From positions 372,001 through 436,000 of the forward strand of contig JAQMWT010000322.1 in assembly GCA_029834535.1 (NCBI GenBank): DNA of 64,000 bases. The letters run 5' to 3'. This document shows, one piece after another, positions 19,210-30,400 of this stretch; the stretch's first letter is position 1, and every line of letters begins with the position of its first letter. The position numbers and the translations under genes were made by a program. The notes beneath the pieces were generated by a model. That model was given only the letters and a program-made list of their open reading frames with translations. It was not told where the DNA came from and made no database searches. This DNA comes from Chrysophaeum taylorii. Taxonomy: Eukaryota > Sar > Pelagophyceae > Pelagomonadales > Pelagomonadaceae.

Positions 19210-19629
19210 ATGGGAAAAGCCACCAGGCAGGAGCGGTTCGCTCGTAGGCGGCGGGAAACCAAGGCCAACAAGTCGATCAGCAAGCGGTCGCAGACCAAGG
19301 ATGTGTTGCGGAAGGTAGCGAGCGGGACGCGGCGCGCGGCGCTCCTCGGGCGGCTCGAGGAGGAGCAAAAGCGCGCGGCGTCGAACGCCCGCGCGAAGCA
19401 AAATCCCTTCCTCGGCGACAGCCTCGTCGCCGCCCTCGACGACATCGCGACGGCCCCCGCCCCCGCCGCCAAGGAAAGACCACGGGTCCGCACCAACAAG
19501 GGGAAGCGATGGCTCGTCAAACGCGAGGCAGAACACCTCCGCGCGGTGCTTTCGCACCCAAAATTTTCCGCCAACCCCGTCGGCTCCATCTGCGACCACC
19601 TGGCTGCGACCCTCTCAACAGCTTCCTGA
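19210..19629 (+). CDS. SLX9: SLX9-like ribosome biogenesis factor
   Basis: 139 aa, very basic N-terminus (MGKATRQERFARRRRETKANKSISKRSQTKD) as in nucleolar proteins. The middle NPFLGDSLVAALDDI and the C-terminal KRWLVKREAEHLRAVLSHPKFSANPVGSICDHLAATL resemble the SLX9/FAM207A family, whose members help 40S pre-ribosome (ITS1) processing and nuclear export. The 'vl.HP.F..NP...i..HL' pattern is the main evidence. The length is typical for the short form of the family. Its stop codon runs 15 bp into the 3' end of the convergent F-box/PHD/Kelch gene. If this assignment is wrong it is still clearly a real gene, because the basic-then-helical pattern is coherent over its whole length. Confidence 0.65.
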   Translation: MGKATRQERFARRRRETKANKSISKRSQTKDVLRKVASGTRRAALLGRLEEEQKRAASNARAKQNPFLGDSLVAALDDIATAPAPAAKERPRVRTNKGKRWLVKREAEHLRAVLSHPKFSANPVGSICDHLAATLSTAS

Positions 19630-21373
19630 CCCGAGGTGCACGGCAAAGAGGTCGCCATCGTGGCGCGAGGTCGCCGTGGGCGTCGCCGCCGCGGCACCCC
19701 ACGCGCGGGTCCCGCCGAAGACGAGGACGTGGGGCTCGTCGTCGGCGGCGCGGTCTGTCACGAGGACCATAGCCGCGCGCATGCGGGCCGAGGGGCCGTT
19801 CTCGACCCGGAGCGTCGACCAGCCTGCGCGCGTACTTAGAAGAAAAACAAAGAACCGACGAACCGCGCGTAGGAGTATGCAGGACGAAGAAGTCGTTCAA
19901 AAACCTCTGGGCGTTGAGGCCGCCGAAGACGAGGAGGTGGGGGCCGACGGCGAGGGCCGAGTGGCCCGCGCGGCCCCGCGGGACCGCGCCGGCGCACGTC
20001 TCTCGGGTCCAGGCGAGGTCCCGGTCGAGGGTCCAGACGTCGTCGTGATAGTCGGTGGTCGCGCCGCGGCGGCCGAGGCCGCCGAAGAGCCAGAGCGACC
20101 GGCCGACGCGCGTCAGCGTGTGGCCGGCGCGCGCGAGGGGCCACGACTCGTCGTCTCTCGGCGCCGCGACGCTCTTCTTTCTCTTCCTTCGCCTCGGGCT
20201 CGGCGCCGGCACGTCCTCGTACCGTTTCGCCGGTGCGACGCGCCGTCGCAGGTTGAAGACGACCGACAGCGCCGCCCTGTTTTCTTCGGCGGGCGCCTCC
20301 TCTTCTGCTTCCTCCTCCGCCCGGGGTAATGCCTCTTCTTCCTCTTCTTCGTCGCGGACGACGACGACGACGACGGGCTGCGAGTCGCGGCGCACGCAGT
20401 GCCAGAGCCACGAGGCCGTGTCGAGGACATAGAGTCCGTCGAGGTGGCGCTTGGTCTCCGGCTCGAAGCCGCCAAACAAAACGACGCGGTCGCCAAAGGC
20501 GCACGCGGCCGCGTCGGCGCGCGGCACGGGCGCGTCGCCCGCGATCGGTTCGGAGCGCCAGGCGTCGTCGTCGTTTTCGAGGAGGTGCACAACTTCAAAG
20601 GCCGCCGCGCTCGCGATGGTGCGCTCGCGCGTCGTCGCGAGCGGGCCCGGCGACGCGCGCCGGGCGAAGACGTGGACGCGCGACGACGCGTCAGAAAAGG
20701 CCGTGGCCGTCGCGAAGCCCGTCGGAGGCGGCCGCCTTAGCTCTTTCCGCGTCCACGTGCCGCGCCGCCAGTCGCACTCGTACGCGTCGGCGCACGGCGT
20801 GAAGGAACTCGCGTGGTAGCCGCCCGTGCACGCGACGACGTCGCCTCTCGCCGCCGCGACGACCGCGCCGATCACGGGCGACGACCGCTCGGCCGCGCAC
20901 GCCGGGCACCGCCACAGCCCCGCCGGCGCCGCCTCGAGCGGCGGACTCAGGCACGCGAGGTGGTAGACCACGTTGCAGAAGTCGCACAGGATGAGCTCGC
21001 CGCCGCGACCGCACCGCTCGCAACGGTAGTTGTGGTCGTGACCCCACGGCGACTCGAACTCGTGGTGCGACGCGATCGCCCAACACCGCGCGACCAACGG
21101 CCCGTGGTGCAGCTCGGGCGCGCTCGATCCCACGCTGCGCCGGAATGCCCGCCCGCAGGCGCGCCAGTTCGACACGCTGCGGGAATCCACGTACCTCGAC
21201 AGGATCCGCACCACCACCTCTTCGGGCAGACCCAACCCGCGCTCCGAGGTCCCCGCCTCGCGCCTCGCCTTGCTTTTCCGCCGACTTCGCCCAGCGCCTT
21301 GGGGTCCCTTTCCCGCCGCCGCCGCCGCTGTCGACTTGGAGCTCAACCGTAGCCCGACGCGAATCGAGCTCAT
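19615..21373 (-). CDS. F-box/PHD/Kelch-repeat protein, one 40-bp intron
   Basis: 572 aa from two exons: 21373-19864 and 19823-19615, with a 40-bp GT-AG intron at 19863-19824. Without splicing the last Kelch blade degenerates into an Arg-rich frame; with it the sequence resumes as WSTLRVENGPSARMRAAMV and HVLVFGGTRAWG, a proper blade, and ends in GDLFAVHLGSGSC. Residues about 48-82 are an F-box (LPEEVVVRILSRYVDSRSVSNWRACGRAF). Residues 118-159 are a PHD finger with the full C4HC3 set (CERCGRGGELILCDFC, YHLAC, CPAC). From ~165 on come Kelch blades (VVLFGGFEPETKRHLDGLYVLD, SLWLFGGLGRRG, HLLVFGGLNAQRFLNDFFVLH). The combination suggests an SCF-type receptor that reads histone tails. Acidic and basic low-complexity inserts (about 340-420) split two blades. 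Confidence 0.8.
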
Positions 21374-22097
21374 AGTTCCTACTACGTTACGTCTTTTCTA
21401 TGATGACTGAAGGATGACCCAAGCGCGTCGGACGGATGGTGCGGAGAGAGAGAATAATTGTGTCCGGCGGTCCGTCGTGCCCCAGACCCTATCACGTTCG
21501 GTGCGCTGCGAAGGCCCGTAGTGAACTTTCTTCTCTCTGCACGCGTGCGTCCTGACCCACCCATCGAGGAAGGATGGCATGTCCGCACTGGATTATGGTG
21601 CCGCTGAGGTTGCGGAAAAGAAAGAAAGAAAGAAAGAAAGAAAGGCGCGCCACATATCGCGCTGCGAAGGCACCCGCAGGTACACTGCGAGCGCCAATCA
21701 GTCGCCAATCATGATGTGAAACTATGTGCCGCGATCAGAGAGTATGACGAGGCGGCCAAGGAAGAGATTGCTGCATATATATATTCGGCGCCAGGAGCTG
21801 TCCACGCCGAGACCATGCTTTTTTTTTCGAAAAAGGTTGAACAAACCCACTCATATTTGCACCAGCCAACAACCTCCAAAGAAACCCACCCTTGACGAAC
21901 GAACGAACGAACGAACGAACGAACGAACGAACCCTGCGCGCTCCCGTCCCCCCTCTCTTTTATAGGCGAGTAGCCACTTCCGCCTTCAAAGCACCACTCG
22001 CGGGGTGATAATCCCCCCTTCCCTCTTCTTGTGGCGGCTAAGTTTCGCAGAGCGTTATCGTTGCCAACGCGACACGCGTCGTCGCCGGCCGCTCTCT
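21374..22097. other. Divergent spacer with two tetranucleotide microsatellites
   Basis: No gene supported. A GAAA tract lies at about 21614-21644 and a CGAA tract at about 21896-21933. This is the longest divergent spacer in the gene-dense block and must hold promoters for the Kelch and GFAT genes. Confidence 0.6.
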
Positions 22098-24116
22098 ATG
22101 TACTTGCGTTTTGCGGCGCGGGCGCTGGGCCCCGTCGCGGGCGCTGCTTGGATCCAGGAGCATCGCGATGCGTCGTCGTGCTGTGGCATCATGGGCGTCG
22201 TGAGTCTCGAGTCTGAGCACGAGACGGACGCGCGGACATACTTGCTCGAGGGGCTGGACATTTTGCGGAACAGGGGGTACGACTCGGCCGGGGTGGCGAC
22301 GCTGCACCGCGTGCGGCACGACGACGAGGGGCGCGGGTTCTTCGAGCTGCAGACGACCAAGTACGCGTCGCGGGGGTCGACGGCCGACTCGGTAGATCTG
22401 GTACGGCTGGACTCGATAAAGCACGCGGGCGCGCACATCGGAATCGCGCACACGCGGTGGGCGACGCACGGCGGCAAGACAGACGAGAACGCACACCCTC
22501 ACTTCGACGCCAAGCAGCGCGTCGCCGTCGTGCACAACGGCGTCATCACGAACGCCGACGAGCTGCGCGGAGAGCTGGAGAAAAATCACGGCGTCGAGTT
22601 CCGGAGCGAAACGGACACCGAGGTGATCGCCCAGCTGATTGGCGTCTTCTTGGACGACGCCGAGGATGAGCCGGAAACACAGGATCTCGGGAAGGCGACG
22701 GCGCGCGCTTTGAGCGCGTGCGAGGGCACGTGGGGCGTCGCGGTCATGAGCACGACCCACCCCGACGAGGTGGTCGTCGCGTGCAACGGCTCGCCGATGA
22801 CGATCGGCCTGGCTCCGAACAAGACCTTCATCGCCTCGGAGACGGCGGCCTTCAATCGCCACACGAAAAACTTCATCGCGATGCAGGACGGCGAGATCGG
22901 CGTCGTGAAAGCGGGCGGCACGAGCCTCGACATCTCCAGAATAGAGCAGGCTCCCGAGCTCCATCTCAATCCCTCGCCCGCCCCCTACGAGCACTGGATG
23001 CTCCGCGAAATATGCGAGCAGCCCGAGGCTATCGCGCGCGCCCTCGCCTACGGCGGCCGCCTCGGCGAGGAAAAAGTGTTTCTGGGCGGTCTCGACCGCG
23101 TCCGCGACACGATGAAAAACGTCAAAAATCTGCTCGTCGTAGGATGCGGGACGAGCCTCAACGCGGGCCTCTACGGCGCCAAGCTCATGCGCGACCTCGG
23201 CGCCTTCGAGACGTCGTCGGCGATGGACGCGAGCGAGGTCGACGTGACCGACATACCTCCAAAGTCCGGCGGCCTCCTCGCCATATCCCAGAGCGGCGAG
23301 ACGAAGGACGTCCAGCGGTCTCTCAAGTACGCCGAGGAGGCGGGCGTCCTCGCCTTCTCGGTCGTCAACAACGTCGGATCCCTCATCGCCCGCACCACCA
23401 AGCTCGGCGTCTACCTCAACGCCGGCCGCGAAAACGCCGTCGCCTCGACGAAAGCCTTCACCACCCAGGTCACCGTCCTCGCGCTCATCACCTGCTGGTT
23501 TCACCAGCTTCAGCACGCCAACGGCTCGGACCCCGAATCCCACGCGGCCGCCCTCCACGCCGAACGAAAGTTCCGCGGCCTCATGGCTGCCCTCCAACGC
23601 CTCCCCATCTCCTTCGGCATGGCCCTCCGCCTTCGCGACCAGTGCGCCAAACTCGCCGAACGCCTCGTCGACAAACAACACCTCTTCGTCCTCGGTAAGG
23701 GCTACGCCGAACCCATCGCGCGCGAGGGTGCCCTCAAGATCAAGGAGTGCTCCTACGTCCACGCCGAAAGCTTCTCGGGCGGCGCGATGAAGCACGGGCC
23801 CTTCGCCCTCATCTCGGACGACAAAAATAACAAGACCCCCATCATTATGATCATCCTCGACGACGAACACGCTCACACGATGCGCACCGCCGCCGCCGAG
23901 GTCAAGGCCCGCGACGCCGAAGTCTATGTCATCACCGACGATCGCCGCCTCGCCGACGGTATCGATTCGGACCCCGTCGTCATTCCGCGCAACGGCCGCC
24001 TCACCGCACTCATCGCCGTCCTCCCCCTCCAGTTCATCGCCTACGAACTCGCCGTCCGACGCGGCATCAACCCCGACTACCCCCGCCACCTCGCCAAGAG
24101 CGTCACCGTCGACTAG
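22098..24116 (+). CDS. GFAT: Glutamine--fructose-6-phosphate aminotransferase (isomerizing)
   Basis: 672 aa from the first ATG in frame (22098). It makes glucosamine-6-phosphate from fructose-6-phosphate and glutamine, the first step to UDP-GlcNAc. N-terminal class-II glutaminase: CGIMGVVSLES, ILRNRGYDSAGVA, HTRWATHGGKTDENAHPH, HNGVITNADELR. C-terminal double SIS sugar-isomerase: MLREICEQPEAI, LLVVGCGTSLNAGLYG, ISQSGETKDVQRSL, NAGRENAVASTKAFTTQ, LGKGYAEPIAREGALKIKECSYVHAESFSGGAMKHGP, and the closing PRHLAKSVTVD with the active-site Lys. The nucleophile Cys normally follows the start Met directly; here it is Cys29, behind MYLRFAARALGPVAGAAWIQEHRDASSC. That leader resembles a mitochondrial presequence, so removal must expose Cys29 (or Cys28 must be trimmed). 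Length otherwise matches the eukaryotic enzyme. Confidence 0.95.
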   Translation: MYLRFAARALGPVAGAAWIQEHRDASSCCGIMGVVSLESEHETDARTYLLEGLDILRNRGYDSAGVATLHRVRHDDEGRGFFELQTTKYASRGSTADSVDLVRLDSIKHAGAHIGIAHTRWATHGGKTDENAHPHFDAKQRVAVVHNGVITNADELRGELEKNHGVEFRSETDTEVIAQLIGVFLDDAEDEPETQDLGKATARALSACEGTWGVAVMSTTHPDEVVVACNGSPMTIGLAPNKTFIASETAAFNRHTKNFIAMQDGEIGVVKAGGTSLDISRIEQAPELHLNPSPAPYEHWMLREICEQPEAIARALAYGGRLGEEKVFLGGLDRVRDTMKNVKNLLVVGCGTSLNAGLYGAKLMRDLGAFETSSAMDASEVDVTDIPPKSGGLLAISQSGETKDVQRSLKYAEEAGVLAFSVVNNVGSLIARTTKLGVYLNAGRENAVASTKAFTTQVTVLALITCWFHQLQHANGSDPESHAAALHAERKFRGLMAALQRLPISFGMALRLRDQCAKLAERLVDKQHLFVLGKGYAEPIAREGALKIKECSYVHAESFSGGAMKHGPFALISDDKNNKTPIIMIILDDEHAHTMRTAAAEVKARDAEVYVITDDRRLADGIDSDPVVIPRNGRLTALIAVLPLQFIAYELAVRRGINPDYPRHLAKSVTVD

Positions 24117-24352
24117 CCAACGAACGCGCCCTGCCCCTACGCGACGTATGCTACCGCACCTCCTCTTCGAAAGGCTCAAACCGCTCGCTCCACGACTCTT
24201 TACCTCATACCACGACCATTTTCGCCTTTGATCATCAACGACGACCCCACCGCCTCTCTGTCGACCTTCTTCTTCTTCTTCTTCTTCTTCTTCTGATATC
24301 AGCCAATCAACGCCCGAGCCCCCCTAACTTAGCAGTCGACTGTCAAAACCCA

Positions 24353-24387
<35 letters not shown>

Positions 24388-26829
24388 GCAGCGTCTACGC
24401 AGCTGGGGTAGCGTCGCTGGCCTCGTCTTTGGCGCCTTCGGTGAGGCGAGTGCAGCATGCCGTGGCACCACCAAAACCTGCGCAGAGCGCATTGCATCGC
24501 GGACTTCGGAAAGTGGCTGTGCCAACTTCTCCCAAGCCAAGGCGGCGGCCCAACCTCGCCGCATCTACCGCGAGTAGGGGATCGCCGACGCCTGGGGCCG
24601 CTGTGCCCTCACCGCCCTCAGCCTGCCGCCCCGCCTTTCAGCCATCCCTCAAGTCTTTCTCCCCAAGTAACCCTGTACATATCTCCGCCCGTCAGGCACA
24701 TCCCTCCTACCCCACAAACCCTGGACTTGTTACCTTCGCCTTTCCGGCATCTCCCACGTCTCCACACAACAACCCAAAACCCCCACAACGCCCGCGCCCC
24801 CCCCTCTCAGCAGTCGCCTTTTAAAATCTCCTTCTGTCGTCGTCGCTCCTCGAAAACTGTATAGTTTTCAAAGACCAATATTGCCACAGGTCCTTGTCCT
24901 CTCTAATACCCGAGCGCTACCGGACCAGCCGCTGGGATGGCCCACCAAAGTAAGCCGGCCACCATCGCAGAAACCGATCGGGTCCAAGAGAGTGTGCCGA
25001 AAGTAGTCTGTCTGCTCCCCCGCGGTCGATCATCAACCGATCCACTGCCGCGGAACACCCCGCGGAGATTTAAGATCTCTATAAAGTGCGGTTGGGATGT
25101 CCATCGGTGCGGTTGCCGTGTTCCGCTGAGTAAAACAAACAACAAACATTATTTCGTTCAGTTCAGCACTTGTGAATACAAGTACCCCCTATCTTTCGAA
25201 ATTATCGAGAACCTCGGGGTTGGATGTGGCCGAGTTCCCTTCTTCCTCCGAGAGCAACCTCGTTAATGAAAGACAGTCGTGGGCTCCGCGAGACCAAGTA
25301 CTATCGAAAAAGAACCTCGAAGACTTCGATCCTTCCCGAAAGACTGGTGTCTCGTCGAGTTGAACACGTCTTGATTATGAAAAAAGAGGATTTTTTTCCA
25401 GGTTGCTCGCAGGCCCTACCTCGAAAGATGCTCACCTTCTGGTGAAACACATCCCCGCGGGTCCCCACAGTTCGCATACGGCCGTGGTCTCAACAAGGCA
25501 CTCCGCAAATACGACTCGCTGACGAAGACCTTGCATTCTATCACTCAAAAAACGTGGCAACAACTGGGTGACAACCACGCACTCGGCAGCCCTTTGCGCG
25601 GCCGATTCCCTGTCGAAGACTCGACGACGACGACGACATTGTTGTCCACGCGAACCGCACTCCGGGACGATCCCTGCCAAGTCATCGACGAAGCAACAGA
25701 CTCGCCACCACTCGAGCTGTCGGCCACCAGTCCATTGCGCTCGGCGTACTGAATACCTCCGCCAAGTTATCGGGCGTGATCGCACGAAAGCAATCATGTT
25801 GCGCTTTATCTCACGGCGTGTACAGCGGCGAGTCATCCGTCGCTAGCCGCAGCAGTCTGGGCAGAGCCCGTGCATTGGCTCGGGTGGCTCGTGGAGCAAC
25901 AGGAAACTCGAAATTCGCTCCGCACGAGCTCGATTTATTAATGTCGTCGTCGGTTCAGACTTTCTTTGCGTCCACCAGTGCCGCCAACCTGAGATTTGTG
26001 GTTCGTGGTAAAACCAGCCCCAACGGACCGAAGAAAGGCGCCCAGCACTGAAATACGTAAGAAAGCCACCTTCAAATGCTCTGCCACAGTTATTATTACC
26101 CTCGTGCATGAGGTCGTTGAGACGTCGGAGGTCCACGACGGCTCATATGCATTTGACGTACCCTGTGTGCTCCCGTTCGCCACCCCCCCTTCTTAGCAGT
26201 CGACCTTTATTGAAGACCCAGTTCGGTGCCATTCTTCGGCGGCACCAATACGTCAAGCTCCATACACCAAGCTAAGGTGCGGATCACGCCATCGCGGCGC
26301 CGCTCGTCGAGTTGGCGGAGACGTAGTTGCTCGAGCTTCTCCCCTGCAGGCAGGAGTCGAAATGACTGTTAGTCATTTAGGCAACAACGAAGGCACTCTT
26401 TCGGAGGATCCGATTGCGGTTTAACGCAGGTCGTCGACGACGAACCCGCCAGCGATTTCAGACGCCGCCCAAGCCAACTTCCGTGATGACTTCGAGGATG
26501 GTGGCAATCCTGACGTACGGCTAACCCATTACCATCAACGACGTTCTTCTGCGCATCATCAGTGACTTTCCACTGCGCTCAGTCTGCTGTCTGCATTGCG
26601 TCGGGGCTCGATGTCATGAAATTCTGGTGCGTCAGCCACCCAATGTAAACCGACGGTGTACACTGCAGACGAGTCGAATCAATCACAAGCATCCATCAAC
26701 ATACACCTCATCAGGTACCGAAATTGAAATATCGCGAATGAAACGGCCGTCGCGAATGATACGTATCCATGACGTCATCTGTTCCTACTGGTTTTGAACA
26801 GGCCAACCGTCCCTCTTTGCGACAGGCGA
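24117..26829. other. Repeat-rich spacer, no supported gene
   Basis: Contains microsatellites (TTC at about 24267-24294, GTC at about 24353-24386) and three copies of the dispersed AGCAGTCGAC motif (24331, 24809 with one change, 26195). A 40-bp C-rich stretch at 24680-24722 recurs at 63927-63969. The stretch 25.4-26.1 kb contains short coherent-looking frames on both strands, but none matches a family I can name. Confidence 0.55.
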
Positions 26830-27141
26830 ATGGCGGACGGCGGCGAGCAGGAACACAGTTTCATGTGGGGCGCCCAGGTGCGGTTGCCGTGCGACATGCC
26901 CGACGACATTTTGAAAGACGCCATCGAATCGGTTCGAACAGAACTCGATGCGGTCGAAGATTTCGAAGGTGCTGGAGGGAACCAGGTCGTCGAGCGCATA
27001 AAACGAAAATTCGACGACAAGTGGAATCCGAATTGGTGCGTCATCATCGGGCGAAGCTATGGGAGTTTCGTTACTCACGAGACCCGCAAATTCGTCTCCT
27101 TCAAGATCTACGACAAGGCCGTTATGATGTACAAAGTTTGA
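26830..27141 (+). CDS. LC8-type dynein light chain
   Basis: 103 aa from the first in-frame ATG (26830). The whole length fits the LC8 (DYNLL) fold: GAQVRLPCDMPDDILKDAIESV (family: ADMs.emq..a), then VVERIKRKFDDKWNPNWCVIIGRSYGSFVTHETRKFVSFKIYDKAVMMYK, close to the conserved '[29 protein letters not shown]'. LC8 dimers hold dynein intermediate chains and many other partners together. Differences from canonical LC8 (an insert AVEDFEGAGGNQ between helices, Trp-Cys instead of Trp-His-Cys, and a polar start) suggest a divergent, perhaps axonemal, paralogue rather than the housekeeping copy. It stands alone in repeat-rich DNA. With DNAI3 it is the second dynein-related gene in the window. Confidence 0.85.
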   Translation: MADGGEQEHSFMWGAQVRLPCDMPDDILKDAIESVRTELDAVEDFEGAGGNQVVERIKRKFDDKWNPNWCVIIGRSYGSFVTHETRKFVSFKIYDKAVMMYKV

Positions 27142-27468
27142 TCATCGACGCGGACGTTCACATTTGCCAAGTGATGCATGCCCCTCAGCGAGCGCGCGCA
27201 CACGCACACGTCACGCACTCTCTCCCAATTCGAGCGGCGCGCGATTCTCACATAATGAGCAGGAGCTCTTAAATTTAGAAGCTTCCTCTCGGAACGACCG
27301 CCCTTCAGCTAAACAAGCCCCATACTACCCTTCCCGGATACGTCAGGGAGAGGCGGCTTCGGCACTGGTGCTAAACAAACATGTATGCATTATATACAAA
27401 TGACGGTATATTCCTAATGCTTTGCGTTCCGTGCGTGGATTAGCCATGTACGGAAGCTCTAGGTGTCG
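27142..27468. other. Spacer between LC8 gene and giant gene A
   Basis: No gene supported. Near 27427-27446 it carries TTCCGTGCGTGGATTAGCC, nearly identical to the 3' end of paralogue B (46480-46496), so the tandem duplication includes this flank. Confidence 0.5.
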
Positions 27469-30400
27469 TCACACAGATGCCTGGTCGCTTTCATCTGGAT
27501 ATACGACGGCTGTCGATGCTGAGCTCCCCTGTGAGCCTGGCATGGATAAGCGCGTTTGGGCCGTCGACGCTAAGCTCCTCCGCAACCCTGACGTGACTAG
27601 ATGCGTCGGCTGAGCGGAGAAACCCACAGACTCATCATCGAATTCGATTACTAACGTAGCTTCGTCATCGGAAAAGCTAAAATCATCGCCTTCTCCAGCA
27701 TTGAAATCAACCCGCACGTTGCCGTTATATTCTGACGATGGTCCTTCCGAATCATCGAGCACGCTTGCAAGATACTTTGCCTCTATGTCAAAGGATTCAT
27801 CGTAATCATTCTCGTTCTTACTCTCGGTTTCAGAAAATTGTCGTTCATCTTCGTCTCGATTGCAATCATGCTCGATTTCTGGTTCTTCTTCGGTGACTCT
27901 TTTCTCAACATCCGCGGCTTTGACACAAATAGCTTTCTCCGACGACTTCGAGGACGACGACACTCGGTCGAGTTGCGTGGAGGGTGCGATCCGCTCGTGG
28001 TGTTTGCCATCTATAACGACCATAGCCCGCCGCGTGTTCAGAAGTTTGATGATAAGTGTGATGAAGAGGCCGAGGACTATCGACAATATGGCCACCGCAA
28101 AGTAGTTGATCACCTCTGACGTGCTGTTTGGCTTGCGCCGAGCTAGGTTGAATCCTTGTGGCAACTCTGCGTGCGTCGATATGACTGCGGAGAGCACCAC
28201 GACACCGGCAGTAAGTTCCTCCACGACGACTTCTTGGTACTCTGTCGGCGCGGCCAGGATTATCGAGGTCAAAAAGAGTCCAAAGCGCGTGCCTGGGGGC
28301 GGCCTAAAGACGGAGTCGCGGTAAATTGCGCTGAGATTTCCGAGGACGAAATGTGGATCCTCTTCCAGTTCGGGATTATTTATGGAGCGCGCAGAGAGCA
28401 ACGACCACAAGCTGCTCGTATTAGGATCGACGCCAATATGTTCGCCACGCATGAGTGCTTGGCCAAGCGTGGTCTTGGCCAACCAGGGATCCATAAGGGC
28501 AAGGTAGCAGGCCGCCGAGTCCGGCAGCGGAGTCCAATACCGAAAGCGGCGCAACTCGCTTGGATGCTTGAGGTATTCGAGATGTTCCCGTAGTAGTGCG
28601 GGCAAGCAAACATCGAAAAACACTATCTCGATCGGCAAGACAAGGCCGAAGTAGAACGCAACAACGACGCAGAAGGCAACCAGCACAAGCTTGGCTCTGT
28701 CGACCGTTATCAGTGTCGCAACCTGCGCTGTGAACGCACACACACCCGCAAGAAACAGAAAAACGACAAACCACGCGCTGAGATACGCCCAAACCGGTGG
28801 CGCATCCTCTCGAACCTTTATCTGGTAGAGAGCGCGATCTTCGGTTTTAGCGTAGACCTTACGCTCGACGGGTGTGAGCCTGTCGAAGCGCTCACGCTCT
28901 ATCACCTTCATCATGCGATAGTTGTACGAGTACTCATCGCTCTTGAGCTCCTCGTAGAGCTCGACAGCCGCACGAAGATGTCCCTTGACAATCTTTGCAA
29001 TCTCAGCCTCCCACGTCAACTTGCTCGCGACCCATCCCCAAGAATCGAACAAATCTGCTTCCATCACTTCGAGAATGTGCAGGCTTCGTCGGCCGGCTTG
29101 ATCGTTCCATGACCCCGAAGCCATAACGTCTCGCAACTCTTGGCGGCGCAGATAAACACCATGTTGTACGTGACGAGCGAGCTCGCGGATGAGAGAAGCC
29201 TCTCTCGTTGCCCCCCGTTCTTCCATAATACTGCTCTGCGAATTGTATGTAGAACTCTTCGAGCTCAATCTACGTTTCAGGCTGTGTTGTCCGCTTGTCG
29301 CGGCGTGTTTGACTGAAAGGATGCTCAAACGTTTTGCGGCCGACAGGGGCGCGCGCTTCGCACGATTCGGGTGCGACTTGTTCAAAGATAAGTCAACTCC
29401 CTTTTCACCGCTTTTGGAAATGCGATTCGATCCAGCTCTCCAACCAGAGGACATCCGAGAGATTGACTCAGAGACTATGTCAATCCACCCCTGAAGTGCT
29501 GAAATGGACAAATATTCTTTCTTTTTGGCCTCACGGAAGGTGGTCCGTAACTCATCTTCTTCTCCGTCGCCACTGCTGTCGTCCTCCTCCTCCTCGTCGT
29601 TAAAGTCGCCAGACTGCGTCTGCTCGGCTGGTGCAACCGAAGAGAGACTTTGACTGACCGAAGAAGAGTTGGTGGACTGTCGCGCAAGCGAGGCAGTGCA
29701 ACTTGGCCACATACACCTCAAAGCTGCTGGAACAGGCGCAAGCAGGTAGTCATCCATGAGCCAGTCACCTATCGCGAGTAGGAGGATGACAAGCGGTTGG
29801 ATGAGGAAGACCATGACGACGTGGTCTGAGGCTACAGCAACCCCTTGGCCCATTTTGGCGTTGACCTTTACAAAGAAAATGACGCCTCAGCACACACGTT
29901 AGGTACGCGGAGATATCAAAAAGTAGAGGAAATATCCGCTCTGGGTATTTACGCAAGAGCCACTGCAATCATCCCATTTGCACAAATTCATTCTCGAAGC
30001 CAAGCTCTTGACTTTGTCGCACGAAGTTTTATCATGCTTGCCACAATCCTCGTCCGGATACTCCCACACAATTTCGAGTCCGACGGCAACCAAGATCACA
30101 AGCAGCTCCATGCCGAACTTCCATGCCCGCATGCGGCGAGGCACACGATTACCTGAGCAGAAAAGGGATATCACAATGTGCAATGTTACACAGTGTGCAG
30201 CACATCACTACGAGCAACATCTTCCGAGGCTATCACGGTCACAACGAGATTTCGACACTGCCGTTTGCTGTATATCATGATCATGTTGAGGATAGGGTGG
30301 CGGGAAATGATAACATCTTTCATCCGACCCCCCTGCTCTGAAACGAACGATGCGTGCAGGTTAGTCCGTAATGCAACACCCCTCGACTCGACACGTCTGT

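Noticed and set aside
22038-24179. 713-codon minus-strand frame opposite GFAT
   Set aside because: Shadow of a highly conserved enzyme; no recognisable domain.
24117-26829. Retroelement or transposase remnant at 25.4-26.2 kb
   Set aside because: Short frames look protein-like in places, but I could match no conserved motif, so no element is called.
29700-29970. Apparent 1-base frame disruption in paralogue A relative to B (conserved KYPERIFPLLF)
   Set aside because: The difference falls inside intron 2 (87 bp in A, 86 bp in B). The exons on both sides are in phase, so no frameshift is needed; the protein-like text is intron sequence conserved by recent duplication.
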